Positions 6,804 to 15,179 of a stretch of DNA of 43,604 nucleotides are shown piece by piece. Source of the stretch: Lachnospiraceae bacterium (GTDB taxonomy: Bacteria > Bacillota > Clostridia > Lachnospirales > Lachnospiraceae); assembly GCA_015056885.1 (NCBI GenBank), contig SVFL01000022.1:1-43604 (forward strand), written 5' to 3'. Below the pieces are notes generated by a model. It searched no databases and had not been told where the DNA came from. It saw only the letters and a list, made by a program, of their open reading frames with translations. A program made the translations under genes and the position numbers. The stretch's first letter is position 1. Every line of letters starts with the position of its first letter.

Positions 6804-7564
6804 AAGAACTTTTGAAAATCGAAAATTTATCCAAATCTTATACTTCACAGAATGTTTCTACGGGTGTCTTGGAGAATCTGAATCTTACAGTATGTGAGAA
6901 TGAGTTTATCTGTATCCTGGGACCTTCCGGTTGTGGTAAGTCCACACTTTTGCGCTGTATTGCCGGTTTTGAAGATTATACGGGCTCTATTATGTGTAAT
7001 GGCAAGTTGGTGAAGAATTCTTCCACGGAGCGTATTATGGTGTTTCAGGATTATAATCAGCTTTTTCCTTGGAAGACCGTTGAGAAAAATATTCAGTATC
7101 CTTTGAAATTAAAGGGGATTAAGGATAAGGCTGAGCTTAAGAAGATTTCGGATAAGTATCTGAAAAAGGTCGGTCTGGACGGTTATCAGAAGTTTTATCC
7201 TCACGAGTTGTCCGGTGGTATGAAGCAACGTGTAGCTATTGCAAGGGCATTGGCGTTAAAGCCGGAGATTATTCTGATGGATGAGCCTTTTGCGGCATTG
7301 GATGCCATGACCAGAAATAATCTTCAAAAGGAGCTTTACAAGATTTCTACCCAGGAGCAGGTGACAGTTATTTTCATCACTCATAATATTCAGGAAGCGA
7401 TAACGTTAGGGACCAGAGTACTTCTGATGAACAAGCAGGGACAGATTGTGGTAGATGATATAAATACCATCAAAAAACCGGTGAAACCCTCTTCGGAAGG
7501 ATATGGTGCAATGTGGGATAAATTTTCGCAGGCTTTGGAGAAGGCCAGTGTAGTGACAAATTAG
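6800..7564 (+). CDS. ABC transporter ATP-binding protein (SsuB/TauB-like)
   Basis: The start is the ATG at 6800, which overlaps the permease stop; this gives 254 residues. Walker A GPSGCGKST, Q-loop QDYNQLFPWKTV (with the Pro-Trp typical of nitrate/sulfonate/taurine ATPases), signature LSGGMKQRVAIARAL, Walker B IILMDEPFAALD and switch histidine ITHN are all present. It energises the importer on the cytoplasmic side. A strong terminator follows at 7570. Confidence 0.95.
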   Translation: MKELLKIENLSKSYTSQNVSTGVLENLNLTVCENEFICILGPSGCGKSTLLRCIAGFEDYTGSIMCNGKLVKNSSTERIMVFQDYNQLFPWKTVEKNIQYPLKLKGIKDKAELKKISDKYLKKVGLDGYQKFYPHELSGGMKQRVAIARALALKPEIILMDEPFAALDAMTRNNLQKELYKISTQEQVTVIFITHNIQEAITLGTRVLLMNKQGQIVVDDINTIKKPVKPSSEGYGAMWDKFSQALEKASVVTN

Positions 7565-7569
7565 GATGT

Positions 7570-7604
7570 AGGGGAGCGGACATTTTTCGTCGGCTCCCCT
7601 TTTG
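7570..7604 (+). terminator. Rho-independent terminator of the ABC importer operon
   Basis: AGGGGAGC (7570-7577) pairs with GCTCCCCT (7593-7600), extended by GAC/GTC inside one mismatch, and runs into TTTT. Confidence 0.9.
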
Positions 7605-7643
7605 TGCGTGATTCACAATATTTAGGGGTAGGTGTGCGCAGAG

Positions 7644-7673
7644 TTGACATTTATAGTAGAATAATGATAAAAT
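7644..7673 (+). promoter_or_regulatory. Promoter of the SGNH-MBOAT-ACP-ligase cassette
   Basis: TTGACA (7644-7649), an 18-base spacer and TAAAAT (7668-7673) preceded by TGA form an extended -10 promoter about 50 bases before the first gene. Confidence 0.7.
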
Positions 7674-7721
7674 ATCTGTTGAATTTGTCATTTTTTGAAG
7701 TTTAAATAAAGGTAATTATTT

Positions 7722-9062
7722 ATGAAGAAGATTTATGTTATAAAAGCGATTGCATTTGTGGCAATATTTGCTGTACTTTTGGGAGTAGTGTCCAAGGTTA
7801 TGACTTATCCTGCGGACTATCGAAATTATCAGTGGGTAGCGGGATTTTACGAGGAAGAGGAGAAGTCGCTGGATGCGGTATATATCGGTTCCAGTAACTG
7901 TTATTCTTTTTGGAGTCCGGTTACGGCATGGGAGGAGTTCGGCATTGCGGTGTATCCGTATTCCACCAATGCACAGCCCTTTGCAGCGGCTAAGCATCTG
8001 ATCAAAGAGACGAAGAAGACTCAGCCGGATGCGTTGTTTATTGTAAATATCAATACAATCGAAGATAACAGTCTTAAAATTGAAAATATTCATCATCTTT
8101 TGGATTATATGCCTCTTTCGATGAACAAGCTGGCCTTGACGGCGCATCTTGCTGAGGTGGGCGAACTAAGTGTATCGGAGAGTATGGAACTTTATTTTCC
8201 GATTATTCGTTATCATGACCGTTGGGATGAATTGACACCGGATGATTTTAACTATACGGTGGATGGTTTGAAGGGTGCGAGTTCTTATTATTCCTTTATG
8301 ACGGAGAGTAGGGATATTTCCCAGAGTTATATTACTTCTGATGAAGAAGCTGTTCTTGATGAAGAATTGACAGAAATGGTAACGGATTTGTTGGATTATT
8401 GTGATGAGGAAAAGGTAAAAGTGCTCTTTGTAACGGTACCTCGACAGGAGGACAGTGTGGAGATGGTGCAGAAGTTCAATGCGGTAAATGCACTGATTAC
8501 TTCCCGCGGATATCCGACTTTAAATCTGAATGGTATGACCGAGGAAATCGGTATTGACTTGACGAAGGACTACTATAACGAAAAGCATACGAATATTCAT
8601 GGTGCGGTAAAGTTCACCAGATATCTTTCTGAGTATCTGATTGAGAATTATTATCTTGAGGATAAGAGAGGCACTGAAGAGTATGCCAGCTGGGATTTTG
8701 CCTGGGAAATGTACAGGAATCTTTTGGCGCCCTATGTGCCGGATGTAGAGCTGGATGGCGCTCATTTGGCAGATGCTTTGGAGGCTCCTGCGGATTTGAC
8801 TACATCTATGGATGAGAAACAGGTTTATGTAACCTGGAGTCCCGTGGAAGGTGCGGACGGTTATCGGATTTATCGCAAAACCGGAGATGAGGGCAACTGG
8901 CAGCAAATCACAGAGGTAAGTGAGTGCTCCTATGCAGATGAAGAGGCTATTACTTCAAAGGGGGGCTGGTATTTCTATACGGTAGTGCCCTATTATGAGG
9001 AAAACGGTGAGAAGTACTATGGCGATTTCTCTTATATGGGTGCAGAGATTATCACGCTGTAG
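7722..9062 (+). CDS. Membrane-anchored SGNH-fold protein with C-terminal fibronectin-III-like domain (DltD/AlgJ-like role)
   Basis: The 446-residue protein has one N-terminal membrane helix (residues ~5-27) and an extracytoplasmic SGNH-type domain. Block I is VYIGSSNCYSF (Ser57/Ser58). The C-terminal block is DYYNEKHTNIHGAVKFT, with His289 as the expected catalytic His; the Asp usually three residues before it is Asn286. Residues ~355-446 read as a fibronectin type III domain (LTTSMDEKQVYVTWSPVEGADGYRIYRK...). In dlt-like systems this position is filled by DltD, which hands the acyl group from the MBOAT side to the polymer. The MBOAT gene follows 40 bases later. The FnIII tail could bind a wall polymer. 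The overall role is inferred from fold and neighbours. Confidence 0.75.
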   Translation: MKKIYVIKAIAFVAIFAVLLGVVSKVMTYPADYRNYQWVAGFYEEEEKSLDAVYIGSSNCYSFWSPVTAWEEFGIAVYPYSTNAQPFAAAKHLIKETKKTQPDALFIVNINTIEDNSLKIENIHHLLDYMPLSMNKLALTAHLAEVGELSVSESMELYFPIIRYHDRWDELTPDDFNYTVDGLKGASSYYSFMTESRDISQSYITSDEEAVLDEELTEMVTDLLDYCDEEKVKVLFVTVPRQEDSVEMVQKFNAVNALITSRGYPTLNLNGMTEEIGIDLTKDYYNEKHTNIHGAVKFTRYLSEYLIENYYLEDKRGTEEYASWDFAWEMYRNLLAPYVPDVELDGAHLADALEAPADLTTSMDEKQVYVTWSPVEGADGYRIYRKTGDEGNWQQITEVSECSYADEEAITSKGGWYFYTVVPYYEENGEKYYGDFSYMGAEIITL

Positions 9063-9102
9063 TTCGTAGACTTTAGGAAGAATTAATGATAGGAAGATTA
9101 GA

Positions 9103-10683
9103 ATGGGTTATCAATCTTTAGGATTTATGGTTTTTTCGGCGGTGGTTCTGCTGATGTATTATCTGGTGGGCCGCAAAGGGCAGCTGTGGGTGCTTGCCTT
9201 GGCCAATCTGGCGTTCTATGCCATTGCCGGAGTGAAATATATACCTTTTATTGTAGCGACGATGCTTGTTACCTATTTGGCAGGCAGGAGCATAGGCAAG
9301 ATTTATGACAAGGCAGATGCACAGATTGCAACCTGTACGGATTCTGCAGAGAAGAAAAAACTTCGTGCAGAGGCCAAGAAGAAGGCGAAGCGATTTGTGG
9401 TAGCAGCGATTCTGGTGCCCCTTGCGTTGTTAGTAGTGTGTAAATATACAGGATTTATCGTGGACAATCTGAATGCTGTGCTGGTTCGTTTGAATGTACC
9501 GCAAATTACGCTTATGCAGATTGTTCTTCCGCTGGGAATCTCTTTTTATACCTTTATGGCACTGAGCTATGTGTTGGATATTTACTGGAAGAGATACAAA
9601 GCAGAGAAAAATTTCCTGCTTTATGCAGTGTATTTGTCTTATTTTCCCCATGTAGTACAGGGACCGATTGACCGTTTTAATGAGTTTAAGGAGCAGGTTA
9701 AGGATGGTGTGGGTTGCAGTTGGCAGAATTTGACCTTCGGTGCCCAGCTGGCTATCTGGGGTCTGTTTAAGAAACTGGTGGTTGCAGACCGTCTGGGACT
9801 TTTTGTGGATGATGTCTTTGAACATTATCAGGACTACGACGGAATGATTATTATGATTGCGGTGGCTGTATACTCCATTCAGATTTATGCGGACTTTTCC
9901 GGTTGTATTGATATTGTAACCGGTGTGTCTGAAATGTTTGGCATCAAGCTGCGCAAGAACTTTAATCATCCATACTTTTCCAGGACGATGCCGGAGTTTT
10001 GGAGACGCTGGCATATCTCTTTGCAGGAGTGGTTTAAGGATTACGTGTATTATCCGGTTTCTGCTTCAGAGCTTACCAAGAAGGTTAAGAAGCACTTTAA
10101 CAATAAGGGCAACAAGAAGGCGGCAGAGCTGTTCGCTACTTGTTTTCCGATTATTATTGTGTGGATGATAACCGGTATCTGGCATGGTGCGGCGTGGAGA
10201 TTTGTGATTTGGGGAATGTTCCATGCAGCACTTTTAGTGGGTGGAGTACTCTTTGAGCCGCTGTTTAAGAAACTGACGGAACTCTTTAAGCTGGATACGG
10301 AGAATTTTGGCTGGCATTTCTGGCAGATGACCCGGACCTATATTTTGTGCTGTATCGGCAGAGTATTCTTCCGTGCAGGCGGATTGATGCATGGACTTCG
10401 CATGCTGTATATGATGGTAAAATCCTCCCATATTTCTGTGCTTTTTGAGAAGGATAAATTCTATGGAATCGAGCCGTCTAATATCTTTATGGCGATTGTT
10501 GCGGTATGTGTACTTCTGGTAGTAGATATAATGCAAGAGAAGATTAGCATCCGTGAGACTCTCGCTAAACAAAATATTGTATTTCGATGGGTAATCATTT
10601 TTGCGGGAATTTTTTCCGTAATCATTTTCGGAATCTATGGTCCCGGATATGATTTGAGCAGCTTTATTTATGAGCAATTTTAA
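9103..10683 (+). CDS. MBOAT-family membrane O-acyltransferase (DltB/AlgI-like)
   Basis: The 526-residue polytopic membrane protein has the full set of MBOAT marks: LPLGISFYTFMALSYVLDIYW, VVQGPIDRF, YADFSGCIDIVTG, MPEFWRRWHISLQEWFKDYVYYP (His304) and the catalytic GIWHGAAWRF (His361). It starts at ATG 9103 after AGGA with 8-base spacing. MBOATs of this type move an acyl group from a carrier across the membrane to an extracellular acceptor. The ACP and ligase genes that follow would supply the acyl donor. The label AlgI-like versus DltB-like is not settled by sequence. Confidence 0.93.
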   Translation: MGYQSLGFMVFSAVVLLMYYLVGRKGQLWVLALANLAFYAIAGVKYIPFIVATMLVTYLAGRSIGKIYDKADAQIATCTDSAEKKKLRAEAKKKAKRFVVAAILVPLALLVVCKYTGFIVDNLNAVLVRLNVPQITLMQIVLPLGISFYTFMALSYVLDIYWKRYKAEKNFLLYAVYLSYFPHVVQGPIDRFNEFKEQVKDGVGCSWQNLTFGAQLAIWGLFKKLVVADRLGLFVDDVFEHYQDYDGMIIMIAVAVYSIQIYADFSGCIDIVTGVSEMFGIKLRKNFNHPYFSRTMPEFWRRWHISLQEWFKDYVYYPVSASELTKKVKKHFNNKGNKKAAELFATCFPIIIVWMITGIWHGAAWRFVIWGMFHAALLVGGVLFEPLFKKLTELFKLDTENFGWHFWQMTRTYILCCIGRVFFRAGGLMHGLRMLYMMVKSSHISVLFEKDKFYGIEPSNIFMAIVAVCVLLVVDIMQEKISIRETLAKQNIVFRWVIIFAGIFSVIIFGIYGPGYDLSSFIYEQF

Positions 10684-10710
10684 ATTTTAAATAAAAGGAG
10701 ATTATGAATT

Positions 10711-10932
10711 ATGGAACAATTGATGGAAATGCTTAAGAGTAACTACCCCGGTATTGATTTTGAGAACGAGAAGCAGCTGATGACTAACGGTGTGTTGGAT
10801 TCCATGGCTGTTGTTGCTATTATTGCAGATATTGAGAGCTTGTTTGATGTGTCTGTTACCATGGAATATATCCAGCCCATGTATTTTGAGTCTGTAGAAA
10901 CCATGTGGGAGATGATTGAAGAGCTTCAATAA
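10711..10932 (+). CDS. Acyl carrier protein (DltC-like)
   Basis: This 73-residue acidic protein has the phosphopantetheine attachment motif GVLDSMAVV (Ser31) and the four-helix ACP length. The start is fixed by AAAAGGAG with 10-base spacing to 10711. An out-of-frame ATG at 10704 opens a 10-codon ORF too close to the ribosome site. It would be loaded by the ligase downstream and donate to the MBOAT upstream, as DltC does with DltA and DltB. Confidence 0.9.
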   Translation: MEQLMEMLKSNYPGIDFENEKQLMTNGVLDSMAVVAIIADIESLFDVSVTMEYIQPMYFESVETMWEMIEELQ

Positions 10933-10944
10933 AAGGATTTTGCG

Positions 10945-10968
10945 GCCTCTGTGAATGCAGAGGCTTTT
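10945..10968 (+). terminator. Intra-operon hairpin with short T-tract
   Basis: GCCTCTG (10945-10951) pairs perfectly with CAGAGGC (10958-10964) and is followed by TTTT, between the carrier protein and ligase genes. It may act as a partial terminator that keeps carrier levels above ligase, or protect the 3' end of the upstream message. Confidence 0.65.
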
Positions 10969-10993
10969 GCCTGTTATAAAAGGAGATTGTGAT

Positions 10994-12457
10994 ATGTATA
11001 AATCAATTGTGGAAGCTGTATTTTGTCATGCAAAAATCCAGCCGCAGAAATTGTGTCTGGCAGATGATAACGATACCGTTACTTATGGTGAGTATGCGGA
11101 TTTGATTGCAAAATATGCCGGTTGTTTTGTGGCGCAGGGAATCAGAAAAGAAGATAGAGTGGTTGTAGAAGCTTGTCAGACCATTGATTATCTGGCCATT
11201 GAACTGGCTCTTCAGTTGATAGGAGCGATTTTTGTGCCGGTGGAGCATAATTGCGCTATTGAGAAGATGGCGTCCTTTGCCAATCGTGCAGAGGCTAAGG
11301 CGGTAATTGCATGCAGAGAGGATGCGTTTCCGGTTGCGCTCCAATATACTTTTGATCAATTAAAAGGATTGTGTGAGCCGGCAGAGGCTTATATACCGGA
11401 GCAGTTCCCTGTAGGTGATGAGATTTGTGAGATTTTGTTCAGTACCGGAACTACGGGCAAGGAGAAAGGTATCACCATTCTTCACAGCAACAACATTGCC
11501 CTTGCAGGGAATGTTATGCATGGTGTAGAGATGGAGAAGGATAATGTAGAGATGATTCCTTCCCCTATGAATCACTCGCATGGATTGCGCCGTTATTATG
11601 CCAATATGTTTAACGGCAGTACGGTGATTTTGCTCGGCAGTGTGATGAACATTAAGAAATTCTTTGATAATCTGGACACTTATGGTGTAAATTCCATGGA
11701 TTTGGTGCCCAGTGCACTGACAGTTGTGTTAAAGCTTTCCAAGGAAAAGCTGGCAGAGTATCAGGATAAAATCCGTTATATTCAGTTTGGTGCAGCGCCC
11801 ATGATGGAGGCGGATAAAATCAAGATTTGTCAGCTGCTGCCTAGGACCCGTCTGTATAATTTCTATGGCAGTACGGAGAGTGGATGTATTTGCATTTATG
11901 ATTTTAACCGTGGCGATGATAAAAAGCATTGTATCGGTAAACCGGCCTATAATGCAGAGATTATTATTGTGGATGATGAGCGCAGGGAAATTGTGTCTTC
12001 TGCGGAGAATACAGGACTTCTTGCAAGTCGTGGCGGTATGAATATGCCCGGATACTGGCAGGATGAGGAGGAGACCGCCAAGGTATTGATAGATGGCATT
12101 GTCTATTCCAATGATGTAGCGTACTTTGATGAGGATGGCGATATTATTTTGTTGGGCCGAAAGGGCGATGTCATCAATGTGGGCGGCAATAAGGTATCTC
12201 CTGAGGAGATAGAGAATGTCTGCAAGACCATGCCCGGAGTAGAGGATTGTGGTGTGGTGCCTTTTGAGGATGCTACCAGAGGCATTGTGCCTAAAATTTT
12301 TGTGCAGCTTTCCAAGGGAACAGAGTTTGATGCGATTGCGATTCGTTCCTATCTGGCAAGTAAGTTGGAACCTTACAAGGTTCCTGTGTATATTGAACAG
12401 ATTGATTTGATTCCCAGAAGTTATAACGGTAAACTTCTGAGAAAAGAGTTAAAGTAA
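10994..12457 (+). CDS. Acyl-AMP ligase (class I adenylate-forming enzyme) loading the carrier protein
   Basis: The ATG at 10994 is preceded by AAAGGAG; an in-frame ATG at 10955 lies inside the terminator-like hairpin and has no ribosome site. The 487-residue protein carries the adenylation motifs: P-loop EILFSTGTTGKEKG (~147-159), YGSTESG, and GRKGDVINVGGNKVSPEEIE, plus the C-terminal lysine region SYNGKLLRKELK. The overall look is that of acyl-CoA/acyl-ACP synthetases. DltA-like D-alanine signatures are not evident to me. It should activate a carboxylic acid and load it on the adjacent ACP. The acid is unknown. Confidence 0.85.
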   Translation: MYKSIVEAVFCHAKIQPQKLCLADDNDTVTYGEYADLIAKYAGCFVAQGIRKEDRVVVEACQTIDYLAIELALQLIGAIFVPVEHNCAIEKMASFANRAEAKAVIACREDAFPVALQYTFDQLKGLCEPAEAYIPEQFPVGDEICEILFSTGTTGKEKGITILHSNNIALAGNVMHGVEMEKDNVEMIPSPMNHSHGLRRYYANMFNGSTVILLGSVMNIKKFFDNLDTYGVNSMDLVPSALTVVLKLSKEKLAEYQDKIRYIQFGAAPMMEADKIKICQLLPRTRLYNFYGSTESGCICIYDFNRGDDKKHCIGKPAYNAEIIIVDDERREIVSSAENTGLLASRGGMNMPGYWQDEEETAKVLIDGIVYSNDVAYFDEDGDIILLGRKGDVINVGGNKVSPEEIENVCKTMPGVEDCGVVPFEDATRGIVPKIFVQLSKGTEFDAIAIRSYLASKLEPYKVPVYIEQIDLIPRSYNGKLLRKELK

Positions 12458-12481
12458 ATTAGAGAATAGGAGTACATAATC

Positions 12482-15148
12482 GTGGCTGAATTAACTCCCA
12501 TGATGCAACAATATATGGAGACCAAAAAGCAGTGTCCGGACTGTATTTTGTTTTATCGTCTGGGCGATTTCTATGAGATGTTTTTTGAGGATGCATTGAC
12601 GGTTTCCAAGGAACTGGAGCTGACACTGACCGGAAGAAGCTGCGGACAGGAGGAGCGCGCCCCCATGTGTGGTGTGCCGTATCACTCAGTGGAGGGATAT
12701 TTGACCAAGCTGGTCAGCAAAGGATATAAGGTGGCTATTTGTGAGCAGGTGGAGGACCCTAAGCTTGCAAAGGGCCTGGTAAAGCGTGATATTGTACGCA
12801 TCGTGACCCCCGGTACCAATTTGAATATGCAGTCTTTGGAGGAGTCCAAAAATAATTTCCTCATGTGTATTGCATATATGCAGAATGGTATTGGTATTTC
12901 TGCTGCCGATGTCACTACCGGTGATTATTTTGTGACGGAAGTAGAGGATTTGCGCAAGCTTATGGATGAGTTGATGAAGTATCAGCCCTCTGAGATTGTG
13001 TGCAATGATGCATTTTTGATGAGTGGAGCAGATGTGGCGGATTTGCGCGGCAGACTCCATATTTCCGTAAATGCCCTGGAGCCTCATGTATTTGATGATG
13101 AGGGCTGCAAAAAAGCACTTATGAAGCATTTTAAGGTGAATACCCTGATAGGGCTTGGAATTGAAGATTTTCCTTCCGGACTTCTTGCAGCGGGAGCTCT
13201 TTTGCAGTATCTGTATGAGACTCAAAAGAGCGGACTGGAGCATTTTACGCATATTTCACCTTATTTGACCAGCAAATATATGCTTCTGGACAGCTCTACC
13301 AGAAGAAATCTGGAATTGACAGAGACCTTGCGTGAGAAGCAAAAGAGAGGTTCTCTTTTGTGGGTGTTGGATAAGACGAAAACTGCCATGGGCGGACGAA
13401 CTCTCAGAAGTTATATTGAACAGCCTTTGATTGATAAGGCAGAGATGGAGAAGCGTCTTGATGCCATTGAAGAATTAAACAAGGACAGTGTGTCCAGAGA
13501 TGAAATCAGAGAGTATCTGAATCCGATTTATGATTTGGAACGTCTGTTGTCCAAGGTAACTTATAAGACGGCGAATCCCAGAGATTTGATTGCATTTCGC
13601 AATTCTTTGGAGATGTTGCCCCATATTAAGACGGTTTTGCAGGCATTTTCCAAGGAGGAACTTTCCGGAATTTGTCAGCAGATAGACAGTTTGGAGGATA
13701 TTTATCAGCTCATTTTACAGTCTATCGAAGAGGAGCCTCCTATCACCATTCGTGAGGGCGGAATGATTCGGGATGGATTCGATGAGACCATAGATATGCT
13801 CAGAAGCGCCAAGCGGGATGGGAAACAGTGGCTTGCAGAATTGGAAGAGCAGGACAGAGAGCGCACCGGAATTAAAAATCTTAAAATCAAATATAATAAG
13901 GTCTTTGGGTACTATTTTGAGGTAACCAATTCTTATAAGAATCTGGTGCCGGAGGACTATATCAGAAAACAAACCCTTGCCAATGCGGAGCGTTATACAA
14001 CACCCCGATTAAAAGAGCTTGAGGACACGATTCTGAATGCAGAGGACAAGCTGCAGACCTTGGAATATGATCTGTTTTGTAAGGTTAGAGATTCTATTTC
14101 CATGGAGATTGAGCGCATTCAGTCTACAGCCAAGGCGATTGCCAAGCTGGATGTTTTTGCTTCTCTTTCTGTGGTGGCGGAGCGCAATCATTATGTGCGT
14201 CCCAAGTTGAATGAAAAGGGGATTATCGATATCAAGGAAGGCCGCCATCCGGTGGTGGAGCAGATGATAAACAATGATTTGTTTATTGCAAATGATACTT
14301 TTTTGGATAATGGCAGTCATTGTATCAGTGTAATCACCGGACCGAATATGGCAGGTAAATCTACTTACATGCGTCAGTCAGCGCTTATTGTACTTCTGGC
14401 TCAGGTGGGGTGTTTTGTGCCGGCAAAATCTGCTAACATTGGTATTGTGGACCGTATCTTTACCCGTGTTGGGGCATCGGATGATTTGGCCAGCGGCCAG
14501 TCTACTTTTATGGTGGAAATGAATGAGGTGGCGAATATTTTGCGCAATGCAACCTCAAACAGTCTGCTTATTTTGGATGAAATCGGTCGCGGAACGTCTA
14601 CTTTTGATGGTCTTTCCATTGCGTGGGCTGTGATTGAGCATATCAGTAACCGTAAGATTTTGGGAGCGAAAACATTGTTTGCAACCCATTATCATGAGCT
14701 TACAGAGCTTGAGGGCAAGATGAATAATGTAAATAATTATTGTATTGCCGTTAAGGAATGCGGGGATGATATTGTGTTCCTTCGAAAGATTGTAAAGGGT
14801 GGCGCGGACCGCAGCTATGGTATTCAGGTAGCCAAGCTTGCAGGTGTGCCGGATATGGTTATCGACAGAGCCAAGGAGATTGCGGAGCAGCTTTCGGACA
14901 ATGACATTACCGAAAAAGTGCAGAGTATTGCAGTGGATAATAAGGGTGATAACAAAAAGAGCGCCAAGAAGGTGGCTCAGTATGATGAGCTGGATATGGC
15001 GCAGATGTCTTTGTTTGACACAGTGACCGATGAGGATGTGCTGAAGGAGCTGATGGAAGTAGAGGTAACTACCTTGACGCCTTTAGATGCCTTGAATACA
15101 TTGTATCGTCTGCAAAATAAGTTAAAGAACCGTTGGACAGCAGAGTGA
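12482..15148 (+). CDS. mutS: DNA mismatch repair protein MutS
   Basis: This 888-residue protein has the full MutS length. It has the mismatch-wedge motif LGDFYEMF near the N-terminus, the core and clamp domains, then Walker A TGPNMAGKSTYMRQ, Walker B LLILDEIGRGTSTFDG and the FATHYHELTELE segment. It starts with GTG (12482) nine bases after AGGAG. It recognises mispaired bases and recruits MutL, encoded 31 bases downstream. Confidence 0.98.
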   Translation: MAELTPMMQQYMETKKQCPDCILFYRLGDFYEMFFEDALTVSKELELTLTGRSCGQEERAPMCGVPYHSVEGYLTKLVSKGYKVAICEQVEDPKLAKGLVKRDIVRIVTPGTNLNMQSLEESKNNFLMCIAYMQNGIGISAADVTTGDYFVTEVEDLRKLMDELMKYQPSEIVCNDAFLMSGADVADLRGRLHISVNALEPHVFDDEGCKKALMKHFKVNTLIGLGIEDFPSGLLAAGALLQYLYETQKSGLEHFTHISPYLTSKYMLLDSSTRRNLELTETLREKQKRGSLLWVLDKTKTAMGGRTLRSYIEQPLIDKAEMEKRLDAIEELNKDSVSRDEIREYLNPIYDLERLLSKVTYKTANPRDLIAFRNSLEMLPHIKTVLQAFSKEELSGICQQIDSLEDIYQLILQSIEEEPPITIREGGMIRDGFDETIDMLRSAKRDGKQWLAELEEQDRERTGIKNLKIKYNKVFGYYFEVTNSYKNLVPEDYIRKQTLANAERYTTPRLKELEDTILNAEDKLQTLEYDLFCKVRDSISMEIERIQSTAKAIAKLDVFASLSVVAERNHYVRPKLNEKGIIDIKEGRHPVVEQMINNDLFIANDTFLDNGSHCISVITGPNMAGKSTYMRQSALIVLLAQVGCFVPAKSANIGIVDRIFTRVGASDDLASGQSTFMVEMNEVANILRNATSNSLLILDEIGRGTSTFDGLSIAWAVIEHISNRKILGAKTLFATHYHELTELEGKMNNVNNYCIAVKECGDDIVFLRKIVKGGADRSYGIQVAKLAGVPDMVIDRAKEIAEQLSDNDITEKVQSIAVDNKGDNKKSAKKVAQYDELDMAQMSLFDTVTDEDVLKELMEVEVTTLTPLDALNTLYRLQNKLKNRWTAE

Positions 15149-15179
15149 TAAAAGCTTGATAAATATAAAGGACAAGATT

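Noticed and set aside
10704..10736. Small upstream ORF MNYGTIDGNA overlapping the carrier protein gene
   Set aside because: It is only three bases from the ribosome site; the carrier protein ATG at 10711 has ideal spacing.
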